The notes: a model not told the origin generated them from the letters alone. A stretch of DNA of 20,516 bases from an uncultured Bacteroidales bacterium (GCA_946406095.1 CAMJJO010000017.1:1-20516), one strand, 5' to 3'. Counted from the first letter of the stretch, positions 1 to 8,740 are shown. Made by a program: numbers and translations.

Positions 1-254
1 TCAATTTCTTCAACAGACAGCACGCAATATTCTGGAGAGAATATATGCGCGACCGCGACGTTGTGGAGCCCGACGCCAAACTCGGGCGCATCACCGTGTC
101 GCGCAAACTTCTCGATGCCATCGGTGTAACCAAAGAAGTGGTTTTCTCCGGCAATGACTTCAAGATCGAGATCTGGGCCAAGGAAGAATTCGAGCGTAAG
201 CGCATCCCGAACGACGAATACATTGCCATTGCAGAAAGCCTTTCCGGTAAATAG
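1..254 (+). CDS. mraZ: MraZ, C-terminal part (gene runs off the left edge)
   Basis: This is the 3' end of mraZ, the usual first gene of the dcw cluster. MraZ is a ring-forming, AbrB-like DNA-binding protein that in other bacteria represses or tunes its own dcw operon and sits on the nucleoid. The frame is open from base 3, with no start required inside the window, and the 83 visible residues cover the second of the two MraZ repeats. The stretch around VEPDAKLGRITVSRKLLDAI matches the second-repeat core of the family (D..GR..I...L), followed by GVTKEVVFSGNDFKIEIWAK. An internal ATG at 45 could be mistaken for the start, but conserved family sequence continues upstream of it (FWREY). The gene stops 14 bp before rsmH. 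The promoter and the N-terminal repeat lie outside the window. Confidence 0.9.
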   Translation, partial: NFFNRQHAIFWREYMRDRDVVEPDAKLGRITVSRKLLDAIGVTKEVVFSGNDFKIEIWAKEEFERKRIPNDEYIAIAESLSGK

Positions 255-255
255 G

Positions 256-261
256 AAGGAG
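256..261 (+). promoter_or_regulatory. Strong Shine-Dalgarno site for rsmH
   Basis: The bases AAGGAG lie 7 nt before the rsmH ATG at 269 and just after the mraZ stop. Most genes in this window have no such motif, as is usual in Bacteroidota, so this good match to the 16S tail stands out. It supports the 269 start. Confidence 0.55.
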
Positions 262-268
262 ACCTGCA

Positions 269-1171
269 ATGAGCGTGTACCATAACCCAGTCCTGCTCCA
301 CGAGAGCATTTCCTCACTGATTACCAATCCGGATGGATTCTATGCAGACGCCACTTTCGGCGGAGGCGGACACAGCCGTGCGATTCTCGGCGCCCTCTCC
401 CCCAATGGCCGTCTGATGGCCTTCGACCGCGATGCGGATGCCGCCGCAAATGCCCCGGCAGACCAGCGTTTCACTCTGATACACAACAATTTCAGATTCA
501 TACACAACTACACCCTCCTGCATCATCCGGAGGGTCTCGACGGCATCCTCGCCGACCTCGGGGTGTCGTCGCACCAGTTCGATACGGCGGAACGTGGTTT
601 CTCGTTCCGTTATAGCGCCCCGCTCGACATGCGAATGAACGTGCAGGGCGACAAGACTGCAGCGGACATTGTCAATTCGTATACGCAAAACGAGTTGGAA
701 AAGATCCTTAAAGTCTATGGCGAGGTGGAGAATTCCCGCAAAATCGCAGAGCTTATAACCAAAGCCCGGGAAGAAAAGCCTATCCTCACCACGGACGACC
801 TCGACAATGCCATTGCAGCAGCCCTGCCGTCTTTCGCCGAGCATAAATTCCTTGCGAAGGTCTATCAGGCCCTCCGCATTGAGGTCAATCAAGAGATGCG
901 TGCGCTGGAGAAATTCCTCTCCGGCGCCGCCGCATCCCTCCGCAAAGGAGGAAGGATGGTCGTCATCACCTACCATTCCCTCGAAGACCGCATGGTAAAG
1001 AACTTCTTCCGCAGCGGCAACATCGAAGGAATCATCGAAAAAGACGTCTACGGCCGCAGCAGCGCCCCGCTGAAGCCTCTGGGAGGCAAGCCGGTGCTCC
1101 CCTCCGAAGAAGAAATAGCACAGAACACCCGCGCCCGCAGCGCCAAGCTGCGCGTCGCCGAAAAGATATAG
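269..1171 (+). CDS. rsmH: 16S rRNA (cytosine1402-N4)-methyltransferase RsmH (MraW)
   Basis: RsmH uses S-adenosylmethionine to methylate N4 of C1402 in the decoding centre of 16S rRNA. The 300-residue length is normal for the family. Visible motifs in order are the N-terminal NPVLLHES, the SAM loop ADATFGGGGHS (glycines 31-34, His35), DGILADLGVSSHQFD, the substrate-side GFSFRYSAPLDMRMN, LRIEVNQEM, the catalytic-domain ITYHSLEDRMVK, and the C-terminal NTRARSAKLRV signature. The start at 269 is set by the family N-terminus and by the Shine-Dalgarno site just upstream. It is the second gene of the dcw operon, its normal place, and the ftsL-like gene follows after 6 bp. Confidence 0.97.
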   Translation: MSVYHNPVLLHESISSLITNPDGFYADATFGGGGHSRAILGALSPNGRLMAFDRDADAAANAPADQRFTLIHNNFRFIHNYTLLHHPEGLDGILADLGVSSHQFDTAERGFSFRYSAPLDMRMNVQGDKTAADIVNSYTQNELEKILKVYGEVENSRKIAELITKAREEKPILTTDDLDNAIAAALPSFAEHKFLAKVYQALRIEVNQEMRALEKFLSGAAASLRKGGRMVVITYHSLEDRMVKNFFRSGNIEGIIEKDVYGRSSAPLKPLGGKPVLPSEEEIAQNTRARSAKLRVAEKI

Positions 1172-1177
1172 GCATTT

Positions 1178-1537
1178 ATGGAGCAGAAGCGTAAATGGAA
1201 AGTCTCAGATCTCTGGGAACTCATCAAGAACGGATTCTCCGCGATTCTCACGGGGAATCTGCTCCTGCGCCTGAATGCCGGCAAGTACTTCATCCACATC
1301 GCCTACACCTTCCTGCTCTTCTGGATTCTGATCTTCGAGAGCCTGATGGCGGAAAACGCCCTGAGCAAGGTGGAGCGCAACAAGGCAAAACTGCACGAGA
1401 TGGAGATCATCTACTCCGACAAGACCTTCGAGGTGGCGTCGATGAGCAGGCGCAGCGAGGTTGAGAAGCGGCTGGCGGCGATGGGTTCGAAGGTGAAAGA
1501 GCCCGAGAGGCAGGCAATAGCATTGGAAAAGAGATAA
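1178..1537 (+). CDS. ftsL: FtsL-like cell division protein (Bacteroidota type)
   Basis: This is a 119-residue bitopic membrane protein in the position where ftsL lies in dcw clusters. It has a basic cytoplasmic N-terminus, one hydrophobic helix at about residues 37-57, and then a charged region of coiled-coil character rich in Lys, Glu and Arg (about 60-115). That layout is the FtsL plan: a short cytosolic part, one membrane segment and a periplasmic coiled coil that pairs with FtsB and FtsQ to recruit and activate FtsW and FtsI. FtsL sequences diverge widely, so the call rests on topology, size and position between rsmH and ftsI. The first residues (WKVSDLWELIKNGF) resemble the Bacteroidota FtsL-like family as I remember it. 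The stop overlaps the ftsI start by one base (TAATG), which suggests coupled translation. Confidence 0.8.
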   Translation: MEQKRKWKVSDLWELIKNGFSAILTGNLLLRLNAGKYFIHIAYTFLLFWILIFESLMAENALSKVERNKAKLHEMEIIYSDKTFEVASMSRRSEVEKRLAAMGSKVKEPERQAIALEKR

Positions 1538-3459
1538 TGGCGGAAGAGAACAACATAAACCAGCTCCCCCAGCAGAGCACCAAGAAGAAAAGAGACAGGA
1601 TAGGCCTGGTTCTCTACGTCTTCTACACCCTGCTGCTGATCGTCTCCGTCCTGGTGCTCGTAAAGCTCGTCTATTTCCAGCTCATCTGGAAGCCCGAGCC
1701 CAAAATTGCCGGCCCGCTCACTCCCGGCATAGTCAAACGCACTATAGAGCCCGTACGCGGCAATATCCTGGACTGCAACGGGCGCCTGCTGGCAATGTCC
1801 TACCCCGTCTACGACATCCATATGGACTGCACCGTGATGAAGGCGGAGTACGCAATGCTCAAGAACAGGGAAAAGGCCAAGATGAAAGAGGATGAATGGC
1901 TCGGGAAGGCCCGCCAGCTGGCCGACGGCTTGGCCGAGGTCGTGCCGTCCATCAATGCCGACCGTATGTTCTCCCAGATCAAGGAGGGGCGCGCATCCGG
2001 CCGCAAATATCTGCTGATAGCAAAGGGAGTGGACCGCACCACCATGCTCAAGATAAAGGGACTGCCCCTCTACAGGGAAGGCGCCAACAAGGGCGGGATG
2101 ATAGTGGAGAACCGCAATATCCGCAAGTATCCTTACGGCAAGCTCGCCCGCCGCACCATAGGCTTCGTGCGCGACAACAAAGGCCTTCCGGAAGAAGAAA
2201 TCAAGGGCAACCCCGGGCTCGAGGGACATTACGACGCCATCCTTCACGGCACAGACGGGCGCGAATACCTCCGCCTGACCGACCGCGGCCGCGTCCGCAA
2301 CTACGACAGCAGCTATGTCCGTGCAATCGATGGCAACGACCTCCGCACCACCCTCGATATCGATTACCAGGATGTCGCCGACCGTGCCCTTCACGAGCAG
2401 ATCGACTCGATGAATACCCTTAACGGTGCCTGCCTGGTGCTGATGGAGGTCAAGACCGGAGCCATCCGAGCGATGGTGAACCTCTCCCGCGACCCTTACC
2501 GCAGCGGGCACTTCGAAGAGATCACCAACTTCGCCATCGGCCGCCGCTACGAACCTGGTTCCGTTTTCAAGACCGTAACCCTTCTCAGCGTGCTTTCCGA
2601 CGGATATGTCAAGAACCTGGACGAGACCCTGCCCACGAATCACGGCATAGTGAAAGATACCAAGATGAAGCAGGATATCCACATAGTGGACTGGGAACGC
2701 GAGAACAAAACAAGGGAAATCAGCGTGCGGGACGGCTTCAAGATATCTTCCAACTATGTTTTCGGCACTCTGGCAGTCCAGAATTACGCAAAGCAGCCGA
2801 GGCATTATGTAGAGAAAGTCTACTCTTATGGCCTTGGCGACACATTCGACTTCGACCTTGAAGGGCTGCTCACCCCTACCATCCCCAACCCGGACGACAA
2901 GAGGGTCTGGTCCAACACTACCCTTGGAAATATGGGATTCGGCTACGTCACCGAGCTCACTCCGCTGCATATCCTCACTTTCTACAACGCCATAGCAAAT
3001 AAAGGCAAGATGGTAAAGCCTTACCTGGTGGAGGATATAGAGAAAGCCGGCAGCGTCACCGACCGTCGCGGCCCCAGCGTGCTGAACGCATCCATCTGCT
3101 CGAAGGCTATAGCCGACACAATGACCAGGGCCCTTCTCTCCGTCACCGACGAAGGCACCGCCAAGATCCTGCGCAAAGCCAAGTGCAAGGTGGCCGGCAA
3201 GACCGGCACATCCTTCGGCACCTTCCCGGGAGGAGGCTACTCCGACGCATCCGGACGCAAGAAGTATCAGGGCACCTTCGTGGGATACTTCCCCGCGGAA
3301 GACCCCCAGTACAGCATCATCTGCGCGGTATTCTCCGACCCGTCCTACACGAACTACCGCTATCAGGGCGGCGGCATCCCAGCTGCCACGGTAAAGACCC
3401 TGATAGACTACGTATACATCAACGATCCCCGATTCAGAACCACAGTGCCCAAGAAATGA
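1537..3459 (+). CDS. ftsI: Septal peptidoglycan transpeptidase FtsI (class B penicillin-binding protein)
   Basis: This class B PBP is the septum-specific D,D-transpeptidase that cross-links glycan strands made by FtsW. It is anchored by one N-terminal helix (about residues 24-48) and acts in the periplasm. The dimerisation (pedestal) domain carries IEPVRGNILDCNGRLLA near the start. The transpeptidase domain has all three penicillin-binding motifs: SVFK (catalytic Ser342, Lys345), SSN (404-406) and KTGT (from Lys555). At 640 residues it ends about 85 residues after KTGT. I see no C-terminal PASTA repeat, although longer FtsI proteins of Bacteroides carry one as far as I recall. The ATG shares a base with the ftsL stop, and the stop overlaps murE by 4 bp (ATGA). 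Confidence 0.95.
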   Translation: MAEENNINQLPQQSTKKKRDRIGLVLYVFYTLLLIVSVLVLVKLVYFQLIWKPEPKIAGPLTPGIVKRTIEPVRGNILDCNGRLLAMSYPVYDIHMDCTVMKAEYAMLKNREKAKMKEDEWLGKARQLADGLAEVVPSINADRMFSQIKEGRASGRKYLLIAKGVDRTTMLKIKGLPLYREGANKGGMIVENRNIRKYPYGKLARRTIGFVRDNKGLPEEEIKGNPGLEGHYDAILHGTDGREYLRLTDRGRVRNYDSSYVRAIDGNDLRTTLDIDYQDVADRALHEQIDSMNTLNGACLVLMEVKTGAIRAMVNLSRDPYRSGHFEEITNFAIGRRYEPGSVFKTVTLLSVLSDGYVKNLDETLPTNHGIVKDTKMKQDIHIVDWERENKTREISVRDGFKISSNYVFGTLAVQNYAKQPRHYVEKVYSYGLGDTFDFDLEGLLTPTIPNPDDKRVWSNTTLGNMGFGYVTELTPLHILTFYNAIANKGKMVKPYLVEDIEKAGSVTDRRGPSVLNASICSKAIADTMTRALLSVTDEGTAKILRKAKCKVAGKTGTSFGTFPGGGYSDASGRKKYQGTFVGYFPAEDPQYSIICAVFSDPSYTNYRYQGGGIPAATVKTLIDYVYINDPRFRTTVPKK

Positions 3460-4859
3460 AACTCGAGAATATCATAAAGAACACCGGCGCCAGCATACTT
3501 CACGGCAGCCCTGCAGCCGAGATCACTTCCATCACGAGTGACTCCCGCAAGGCATGCCCCGGAGCGCTGTTCATTGCAGTGAAGGGTTGCAGCGCGGACG
3601 GACATGCCTTCATAGAGGATGCCCTCGCAAAAGGTGCTTCCGCCGTGGTGGATGCCAGCCGCAAGGGCCTCGCCCTCTGCGCCGACAACTTCTACGGACA
3701 TCCCTCCGGAAAGCTGCAGCTCGTGGGCATCACCGGCACCAACGGCAAGACGACCACGGTCACCTTGCTCTATCACATGTTCCGCAATCTGGGATATGAG
3801 TGCGGCCTGCTCTCCACCATAGCCAACTATGTGGGCACCCGCCGCAGCGAGACCGCGAACACCACCGCCGACCCCATCACCATCAACTCCCTCATGGCGG
3901 AGATGGTGGAGGCCGGATGCCAGTACTGCTTTATGGAGGTCAGTTCCATAGGCATCGAGCAGGACCGCACCGCAGGCCTGGAATTCAAGGTGGGCATCTT
4001 CTCCAACCTCACCCACGACCATCTCGACTACCACAAGACCTTCGCAGAATACCTCCGCTGCAAGAAGCTTTTCTTCGACGGGCTGCGGAAGGACGCCGTG
4101 GCAATCATCAACGCCGACGACAAGAACGGCCCCGTGATGGTGCAGAACTGCAATGCGAAGGTTGTCACATACTCCTGCCGCGGCGTGGCGGACCATAGCT
4201 GCAGGGTGCTTGAAGAAAGTTTCGAGGGGATGCTCCTCCGCATAGACGGCACCGAGGCATGGACCAAGCTGACCGGCAGGCACAACGCCTACAACATACT
4301 CGCAATCTACTGCACCGCACTCGCCCTGGGCACTCCCGCCGACGAGGCCCTCCTCGCAATCAGCAAGCTGGATTCCGCACCGGGCAGGCTGGAGACCCTG
4401 CGCGGCCCCCGCGACCTCGCCGTCGTCATCGACTATGCCCATACTCCCGACGCCCTCGAGAACGTGCTTGAAACGCTTCGCGCCATCTGCCCGGAAAGGG
4501 AACTCGTCTGCCTCTTCGGCTGTGGCGGCGACCGCGACCGCAGCAAACGCCCGGAAATGGCAGCCATCGCCGAGAAACTTGCAGACCGCATCTTCGTCAC
4601 TTCGGACAACTGCCGCACGGAAGATCCGGATGCGATCATTGAAGAAATCAAGACGGGATTCAGCAAGGCAGGGCTCCTGAAAGCAGTCTGTATCACCGAC
4701 CGCAAAGAGGCGATCAAGGCCGCCATCACCCTGGCCAAGCCTTCCTCCACCATACTGATTGCCGGAAAGGGCCACGAGACCTACCAGATAATAGGAACTA
4801 CGAAGCACCACTTCGACGAAAGAGAAATTGTTAATGAAATTTTTGAACTGATCAAGTAA
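3456..4859 (+). CDS. murE: UDP-MurNAc-L-Ala-D-Glu ligase for the third stem residue (MurE)
   Basis: MurE is a cytoplasmic ATP-dependent ligase that adds the third residue of the peptide stem, normally meso-diaminopimelate in Gram-negatives. The start at 3456 gives 467 residues and overlaps the ftsI stop as ATGA. The frame stays open upstream to 3183, but that part lies inside ftsI and has no MurE similarity. Motifs in order are the P-loop ITGTNGKTTT (Lys98), NTTADP, FMEVSS, the NLTHDHLDYHKT region with the probable carbamylated Lys203, LTGRHNAYNILA, APGRLE, VIDYAHTPDALENVL and GCGGDRDRSKRPEM. The substrate-choosing motif, DNPR in diaminopimelate-adding enzymes, reads DNCR here (384-387). The arginine is kept, so diaminopimelate remains the likely substrate. 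MraY follows with a one-base overlap. Confidence 0.95.
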   Translation: MKLENIIKNTGASILHGSPAAEITSITSDSRKACPGALFIAVKGCSADGHAFIEDALAKGASAVVDASRKGLALCADNFYGHPSGKLQLVGITGTNGKTTTVTLLYHMFRNLGYECGLLSTIANYVGTRRSETANTTADPITINSLMAEMVEAGCQYCFMEVSSIGIEQDRTAGLEFKVGIFSNLTHDHLDYHKTFAEYLRCKKLFFDGLRKDAVAIINADDKNGPVMVQNCNAKVVTYSCRGVADHSCRVLEESFEGMLLRIDGTEAWTKLTGRHNAYNILAIYCTALALGTPADEALLAISKLDSAPGRLETLRGPRDLAVVIDYAHTPDALENVLETLRAICPERELVCLFGCGGDRDRSKRPEMAAIAEKLADRIFVTSDNCRTEDPDAIIEEIKTGFSKAGLLKAVCITDRKEAIKAAITLAKPSSTILIAGKGHETYQIIGTTKHHFDEREIVNEIFELIK

Positions 4860-6010
4860 TGCTATACCATCTCTTCACTCATCTAAAAGATATCGACTTC
4901 CCCGGAATGGGGCTGGTCAACTTCCTGACGTTCAGGGCAATGGCGGCGATCGTCATCAGCATGCTGATTGCATTCTTCGCGGGAGGGCGCATCATCCGCT
5001 GGCTCCAGCGCAAGCAGATCGGCGAGAGCATCCGGGACCTCGGCCTGGCCGGCCAGATGGAGAAGAAGGGCACCCCCACGATGGGCGGCATCATCATAGT
5101 GCTGTCGCTGCTGGTGAGCGTGCTTCTGGTATGCGACCTCAGCAACATCTATATCCAGCTGCTGATCCTCACCACTGTCTGGTGCGGAGGCATCGGCTTC
5201 ACCGACGACTATATCAAAGTGTTCAAACACAATAAGGAAGGCCTCTCGGAAAAGGGCAAACTCGTCCTCCAGTTCAGTCTGGGCCTGCTGATAGCGCTCA
5301 CCGTATGCATCAGCAAGGACATCCCTACCGACCAGCTCATTACCACGATTCCCTTCGTGAAAGCCCACGAGTTCGATTATTCCTGGCTTTCTCCCTTCCA
5401 CGGGCAGCTCGGAGTATACTGCTCCTGGGGCATCTACATGATAATGATCATCGTGGTCATCCTGGCCTGCTCCAACGGTGTCAACCTTACCGACGGGCTG
5501 GACGGGCTTTCCGCGGGCACCTCGGCCATCGTTTCTGTGGTGATCGGCCTGCTGGCCTATCTGGGAGGCAATATCATCAATGCACAGTATCTGAACATAA
5601 TGTACCTCCCCGGCACAGGTGAGATCGCCATCTTCATGGCCGCCCTGGTGGGAGCCCTGATAGGATTCCTCTGGTACAACACCTTCCCCGCGCAGGTATT
5701 CATGGGAGATACCGGCAGCCTCACGATAGGAGGAATAATCGGCGTGAGCTCGGTGCTGATCCGCAAGGAACTTCTCCTGCCCCTGCTCTGCGGCATCTTC
5801 TTCATGGAGAGCCTCAGCGTACTCATCCAGAAATACTGGTTCAAGTACACCCGCCACAAATACGGCGAAGGCAGAAGGGTTTTCCTGATGGCTCCCCTGC
5901 ACCATCATTATCAGAAAAAGAACATGCCGGAACCGCGCATTGTCACGCGCTTCTGGATCATAGGTATCATACTGGCAGTCAGCACACTGGCATTACTCAA
6001 GATTAGATAG
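4859..6010 (+). CDS. mraY: Phospho-N-acetylmuramoyl-pentapeptide transferase MraY
   Basis: MraY is a polytopic inner-membrane enzyme that moves phospho-MurNAc-pentapeptide from UDP to undecaprenyl phosphate, giving lipid I. The 383 residues form about ten hydrophobic segments. Conserved cytoplasmic motifs are KKGTPTMGG, the Mg-binding FTDDYIKVFKHN (Asp116, Asp117), NLTDGLDGLSAG (209-220), MGDTGSLTIGG (from 282) and the histidine triad in APLHHHYQKKNMPEP (345 onward). It is about 20 residues longer than the E. coli enzyme. Part of the extra length seems to lie in the segment after SKDIPTDQLI, where a periplasmic loop contains HEFDYSWLSPFHGQ. The ATG overlaps the murE stop by one base, and murD follows after 11 bp. 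Confidence 0.96.
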   Translation: MLYHLFTHLKDIDFPGMGLVNFLTFRAMAAIVISMLIAFFAGGRIIRWLQRKQIGESIRDLGLAGQMEKKGTPTMGGIIIVLSLLVSVLLVCDLSNIYIQLLILTTVWCGGIGFTDDYIKVFKHNKEGLSEKGKLVLQFSLGLLIALTVCISKDIPTDQLITTIPFVKAHEFDYSWLSPFHGQLGVYCSWGIYMIMIIVVILACSNGVNLTDGLDGLSAGTSAIVSVVIGLLAYLGGNIINAQYLNIMYLPGTGEIAIFMAALVGALIGFLWYNTFPAQVFMGDTGSLTIGGIIGVSSVLIRKELLLPLLCGIFFMESLSVLIQKYWFKYTRHKYGEGRRVFLMAPLHHHYQKKNMPEPRIVTRFWIIGIILAVSTLALLKIR

Positions 6011-6013
6011 GAG
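6009..6013 (+). promoter_or_regulatory. Shine-Dalgarno-like site for murD
   Basis: AGGAG overlaps the mraY stop codon and sits 8 nt before the murD ATG at 6022. It supports that start. It is one of only two clear Shine-Dalgarno motifs I see at dcw junctions here. Confidence 0.45.
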
Positions 6014-6021
6014 ACGATTTA

Positions 6022-7362
6022 ATGAACAGAATGGTTATTCTCGGCGGCGCCGAGAGCGGAGTCGGAGCGGCAGTGCTCGCAAAGGTAAAGGGATTCGACG
6101 TATTCCTTTCGGACAACGGCAGCATCAAAGAAGAGTACATCAAGACATTGCGCGAGTGGGACATCCCCTTCGAGCAGGGCGGGCACACGGAATCCCTTGT
6201 GCTCAACGCCGACGAGGTCGTAAAGAGCCCCGGCATTCCTTCCACCGCCCCCATGGTGCGCAAGCTTACCGAAAAGGGAACCCACATCATCTCCGAAATA
6301 GAGTTCGCCGCCCGCTACGACAGCGCCAAGAAGGTGTGCATCACCGGGTCCAATGGCAAGACTACCACCACCAGCATCATCTACTATCTGCTGCAGAACG
6401 CCGGCCTCAACGTGGGCCTGGGCGGCAATATCGGCAAGAGCTACGCGATGCAGGTGGCAACCGAGAAACACGACTATTACGTGTTGGAAATCAGCAGTTT
6501 CCAGCTGGACAACTGCTACGACTTCCGCCCGGACATCGCCATCATCACCAACATCACCCCGGACCATCTGGACCGCTACGACTACAATTTCGAGAACTAC
6601 ATCCGCTCCAAGTTCCGTATCACACAGAACCTGAGGCCGGAAGACTGCTTCATATTCGACTCCGACGATGCCATCACCATCGACCATCTCAACAAGATCG
6701 TCCTCCAGGCAAAGATGCTCCCCTTCACCCAGGAAAAGGAAGTCAAGCAGGGCGCGTTCCTGAGGGACGACAAGATAGTCATACGCTACGAGCAGAGCGA
6801 AAGCGAGATATATCTCAAGGAACTCGCCCTGGGCGGCCGGCACAATGTCTATAATTCCATGGCGGCGGCCCTTGCGGCCAAGGCGGCAGGAATCGACAAC
6901 GAAGTCATCCGCAACAGCCTCAAGACCTTCAAGGCCGTCGAGCACAGACTGGAACCGGTGCTCAGCGTGGGCGGAGTGCTCTATATCAACGACTCCAAGG
7001 CAACCAACGTGGATGCCGCATGGTACGCACTCGAGTGCCAGACAAACCCCGTCGTGTGGATAGTGGGCGGCAAGGACAAGGGCAACGACTACAGCGTGCT
7101 GGCAGATCTGGTGAAAGAGAAAGTGAAGGCGATCGTATGCCTCGGAGTGGACAACAGCAAGATACACACAGCTTTCGAAGGCATTGTGGGAAGCGACAAT
7201 ATCTGCGACACCCTCAGCGCCGAAGAGGCAGTCAAAGCCTCCGCGGCATTCGCAAAGCAGGGCGACGTCGTGCTGCTCAGCCCTTGCTGCGCCAGCTTCG
7301 ACCTTTTCCAGAACTACGAAGACCGCGGAGAAAAATTCAAGGAAGCCGTAAGGAGACTGTAA
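6022..7362 (+). CDS. murD: UDP-MurNAc-L-Ala:D-Glu ligase MurD
   Basis: MurD is a cytoplasmic Mur ligase that adds D-glutamate to UDP-MurNAc-L-Ala using ATP. The 446 residues have the three-domain Mur plan. The N-terminal UDP-binding domain starts MVILGGAESGVGAAVLA. The central ATPase domain holds GSNGKTTTTS (109-118, Lys113), EISSFQLD and ITNITPDHLDRY, with the probable carbamylated lysine in YIRSKFRI. The C-terminal domain has GGRHNVYNSMAA, EHRLEPV, the D-Glu-binding INDSKATN, GGKDKGND and LLSPCCASFDLF. The motif QLDNCYDF fits MurD rather than MurC, E or F. It lies between mraY and ftsW, its usual place, and ftsW starts 4 bp after the stop. Confidence 0.96.
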   Translation: MNRMVILGGAESGVGAAVLAKVKGFDVFLSDNGSIKEEYIKTLREWDIPFEQGGHTESLVLNADEVVKSPGIPSTAPMVRKLTEKGTHIISEIEFAARYDSAKKVCITGSNGKTTTTSIIYYLLQNAGLNVGLGGNIGKSYAMQVATEKHDYYVLEISSFQLDNCYDFRPDIAIITNITPDHLDRYDYNFENYIRSKFRITQNLRPEDCFIFDSDDAITIDHLNKIVLQAKMLPFTQEKEVKQGAFLRDDKIVIRYEQSESEIYLKELALGGRHNVYNSMAAALAAKAAGIDNEVIRNSLKTFKAVEHRLEPVLSVGGVLYINDSKATNVDAAWYALECQTNPVVWIVGGKDKGNDYSVLADLVKEKVKAIVCLGVDNSKIHTAFEGIVGSDNICDTLSAEEAVKASAAFAKQGDVVLLSPCCASFDLFQNYEDRGEKFKEAVRRL

Positions 7363-7366
7363 GACA

Positions 7367-8740
7367 ATGGCAGACAAGAAGAAGACAATCTGGAACTTTT
7401 TCGAGAACACCCAGGGGGATAAGGTGGTCTGGATCATCGTGCTGGTCCTGATCATGTTCTCCATCCTCTGCATCTTCTCATCCACCTCCAGGCTGCTCGG
7501 CCCGGGCCAGAGCCGTCTGGACCTCGTGTGGGACCATCTCAAGATTGTCATCTTTGGCCTGATATTGATTCTCGTCTGCTACGCCATCCCCAACCTCAAC
7601 TTCTTCCGAAAACTATCCAGCCTGGGGTTCATAGTATCCCTGGGGCTGCTTGCAGTGCTGATTTCCGGGGTGGACCTGGGTTTCGTACGCTCCATCGAAA
7701 TCAACGGAGCCAGGCGCATCATCCAGGTGGGCCCGCTGCAGCTACACGTGAACGAGGTGGTCAAGGTTGCGATGGTGCTTTACCTGGCCTGGGCAATCGA
7801 CGCATTCAAACGCAAGGAGCTCAAACTCCTTAACGACACGCCGAAATACCAGAAGATTTTCTACATCTACGGTCCCTTCCTGCTGATTACGCTTCTGTTG
7901 CTGCCGGGGAGTAATTCCGCAGCTCTGTTCACCGGAGGCATAATGTTCCTCACCATCCTTCTCGGAGGAGACTCCGGCAAGGACCTGGGCATCCTACTGC
8001 TCGCGGGAATAGCGGCCCTGGCCCTATGCATAGGCATCTACAAAATCTCCGGAGGAAAGGTCTTCCAGCGCATAGGCACCGGCCTTTCCCGAGTGCTGGA
8101 CAAGGAAGACTACGAGGCCATCGTGATGAAATCCCGCGTAGGAAGCGTGGAATACTATAAGGCCCTGGACGAAATCCGCCAGCCCTACAGCGCCAAGATC
8201 GCCGTGCATCAGGGCGGGCTCATAGGCAAGGGACCCGGCCAGAGCACCCAGCGCTACGTGGTGCCGGATATTTCCGAAGACTATATGTACAGTTTCATAA
8301 TAGAGGAATACGGCATAATAGGAGGGATGATCATAGTCTTCCTCTACCTGTCGCTGCTAGCCCGGAGCGCCATCATAGTGCGCAACTGCGGCAAGGACCT
8401 CTATGCCAAGCTGGCCGTAGCTGGGCTGTCGCTCCTCATATGCGGGCAGGCCTTCCTTCACATCTGCGTCAACGTGGACATCGGTCCCATGACCGGCCAG
8501 ACGCTGCCCCTAGTGAGCCACGGAGCTTCCGCCTTCCTGTGCTTCTGCATAGCCTTCGGAGTGATTCTGTCCATCAGCAAGATAGCCTCCAAGCGCATCG
8601 CGAAAGAAACGATGAACGCGGATCCCCTTGTGGACCTGCACCAGGATGCTACCGTGGAAACCGGCCTTGCGGACCTCGACGACTTCGAGACAGGCAACAA
8701 CATAAACCAGGAACTAAGTGACGATGAATATGAAATATAA
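7367..8740 (+). CDS. ftsW: Septal peptidoglycan glycosyltransferase FtsW (SEDS family)
   Basis: FtsW is the polytopic SEDS glycosyltransferase that polymerises lipid II at the division site with FtsI. The 457 residues contain about ten membrane segments. Family marks are NGARRIIQVGPLQLHVNEV in the first third, then IAVHQGGLIGKGPGQST, the large-loop motif VPDISEDYMYSFIIEEYG and the C-terminal TGQTLPLVSHGASAF. Asp305 in SEDYMYSF aligns with the aspartate required for activity in RodA and FtsW. The canonical QPDLG in the middle is replaced by LPGSNSAA; I remember Bacteroidota FtsW proteins also departing there. An acidic cytoplasmic tail of about 40 residues follows the last helix. The 3' end overlaps the murG start. 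FtsW rather than RodA is chosen from its position in the dcw operon. Confidence 0.94.
   Translation: MADKKKTIWNFFENTQGDKVVWIIVLVLIMFSILCIFSSTSRLLGPGQSRLDLVWDHLKIVIFGLILILVCYAIPNLNFFRKLSSLGFIVSLGLLAVLISGVDLGFVRSIEINGARRIIQVGPLQLHVNEVVKVAMVLYLAWAIDAFKRKELKLLNDTPKYQKIFYIYGPFLLITLLLLPGSNSAALFTGGIMFLTILLGGDSGKDLGILLLAGIAALALCIGIYKISGGKVFQRIGTGLSRVLDKEDYEAIVMKSRVGSVEYYKALDEIRQPYSAKIAVHQGGLIGKGPGQSTQRYVVPDISEDYMYSFIIEEYGIIGGMIIVFLYLSLLARSAIIVRNCGKDLYAKLAVAGLSLLICGQAFLHICVNVDIGPMTGQTLPLVSHGASAFLCFCIAFGVILSISKIASKRIAKETMNADPLVDLHQDATVETGLADLDDFETGNNINQELSDDEYEI

Noticed and set aside
45..47. ATG 45 as the true mraZ start.
   Set aside because: Conserved MraZ sequence continues upstream in the same frame to the window edge, so the gene is cut by the window.
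1411..2970. A 519-codon open frame on the minus strand opposite ftsI, and similar long antisense frames opposite murE (3408-4811), mraY (4883-5908), murD (6019-7551) and ftsA (11980-13410).
   Set aside because: Their predicted products show no family motifs and have skewed composition. They mirror the GC-rich third codon positions of well-supported genes on the other strand.
3183..3455. Upstream extension of the murE frame inside ftsI.
   Set aside because: The translation has no MurE similarity, and the ATG at 3456 gives a normal MurE N-terminus with an ATGA overlap.
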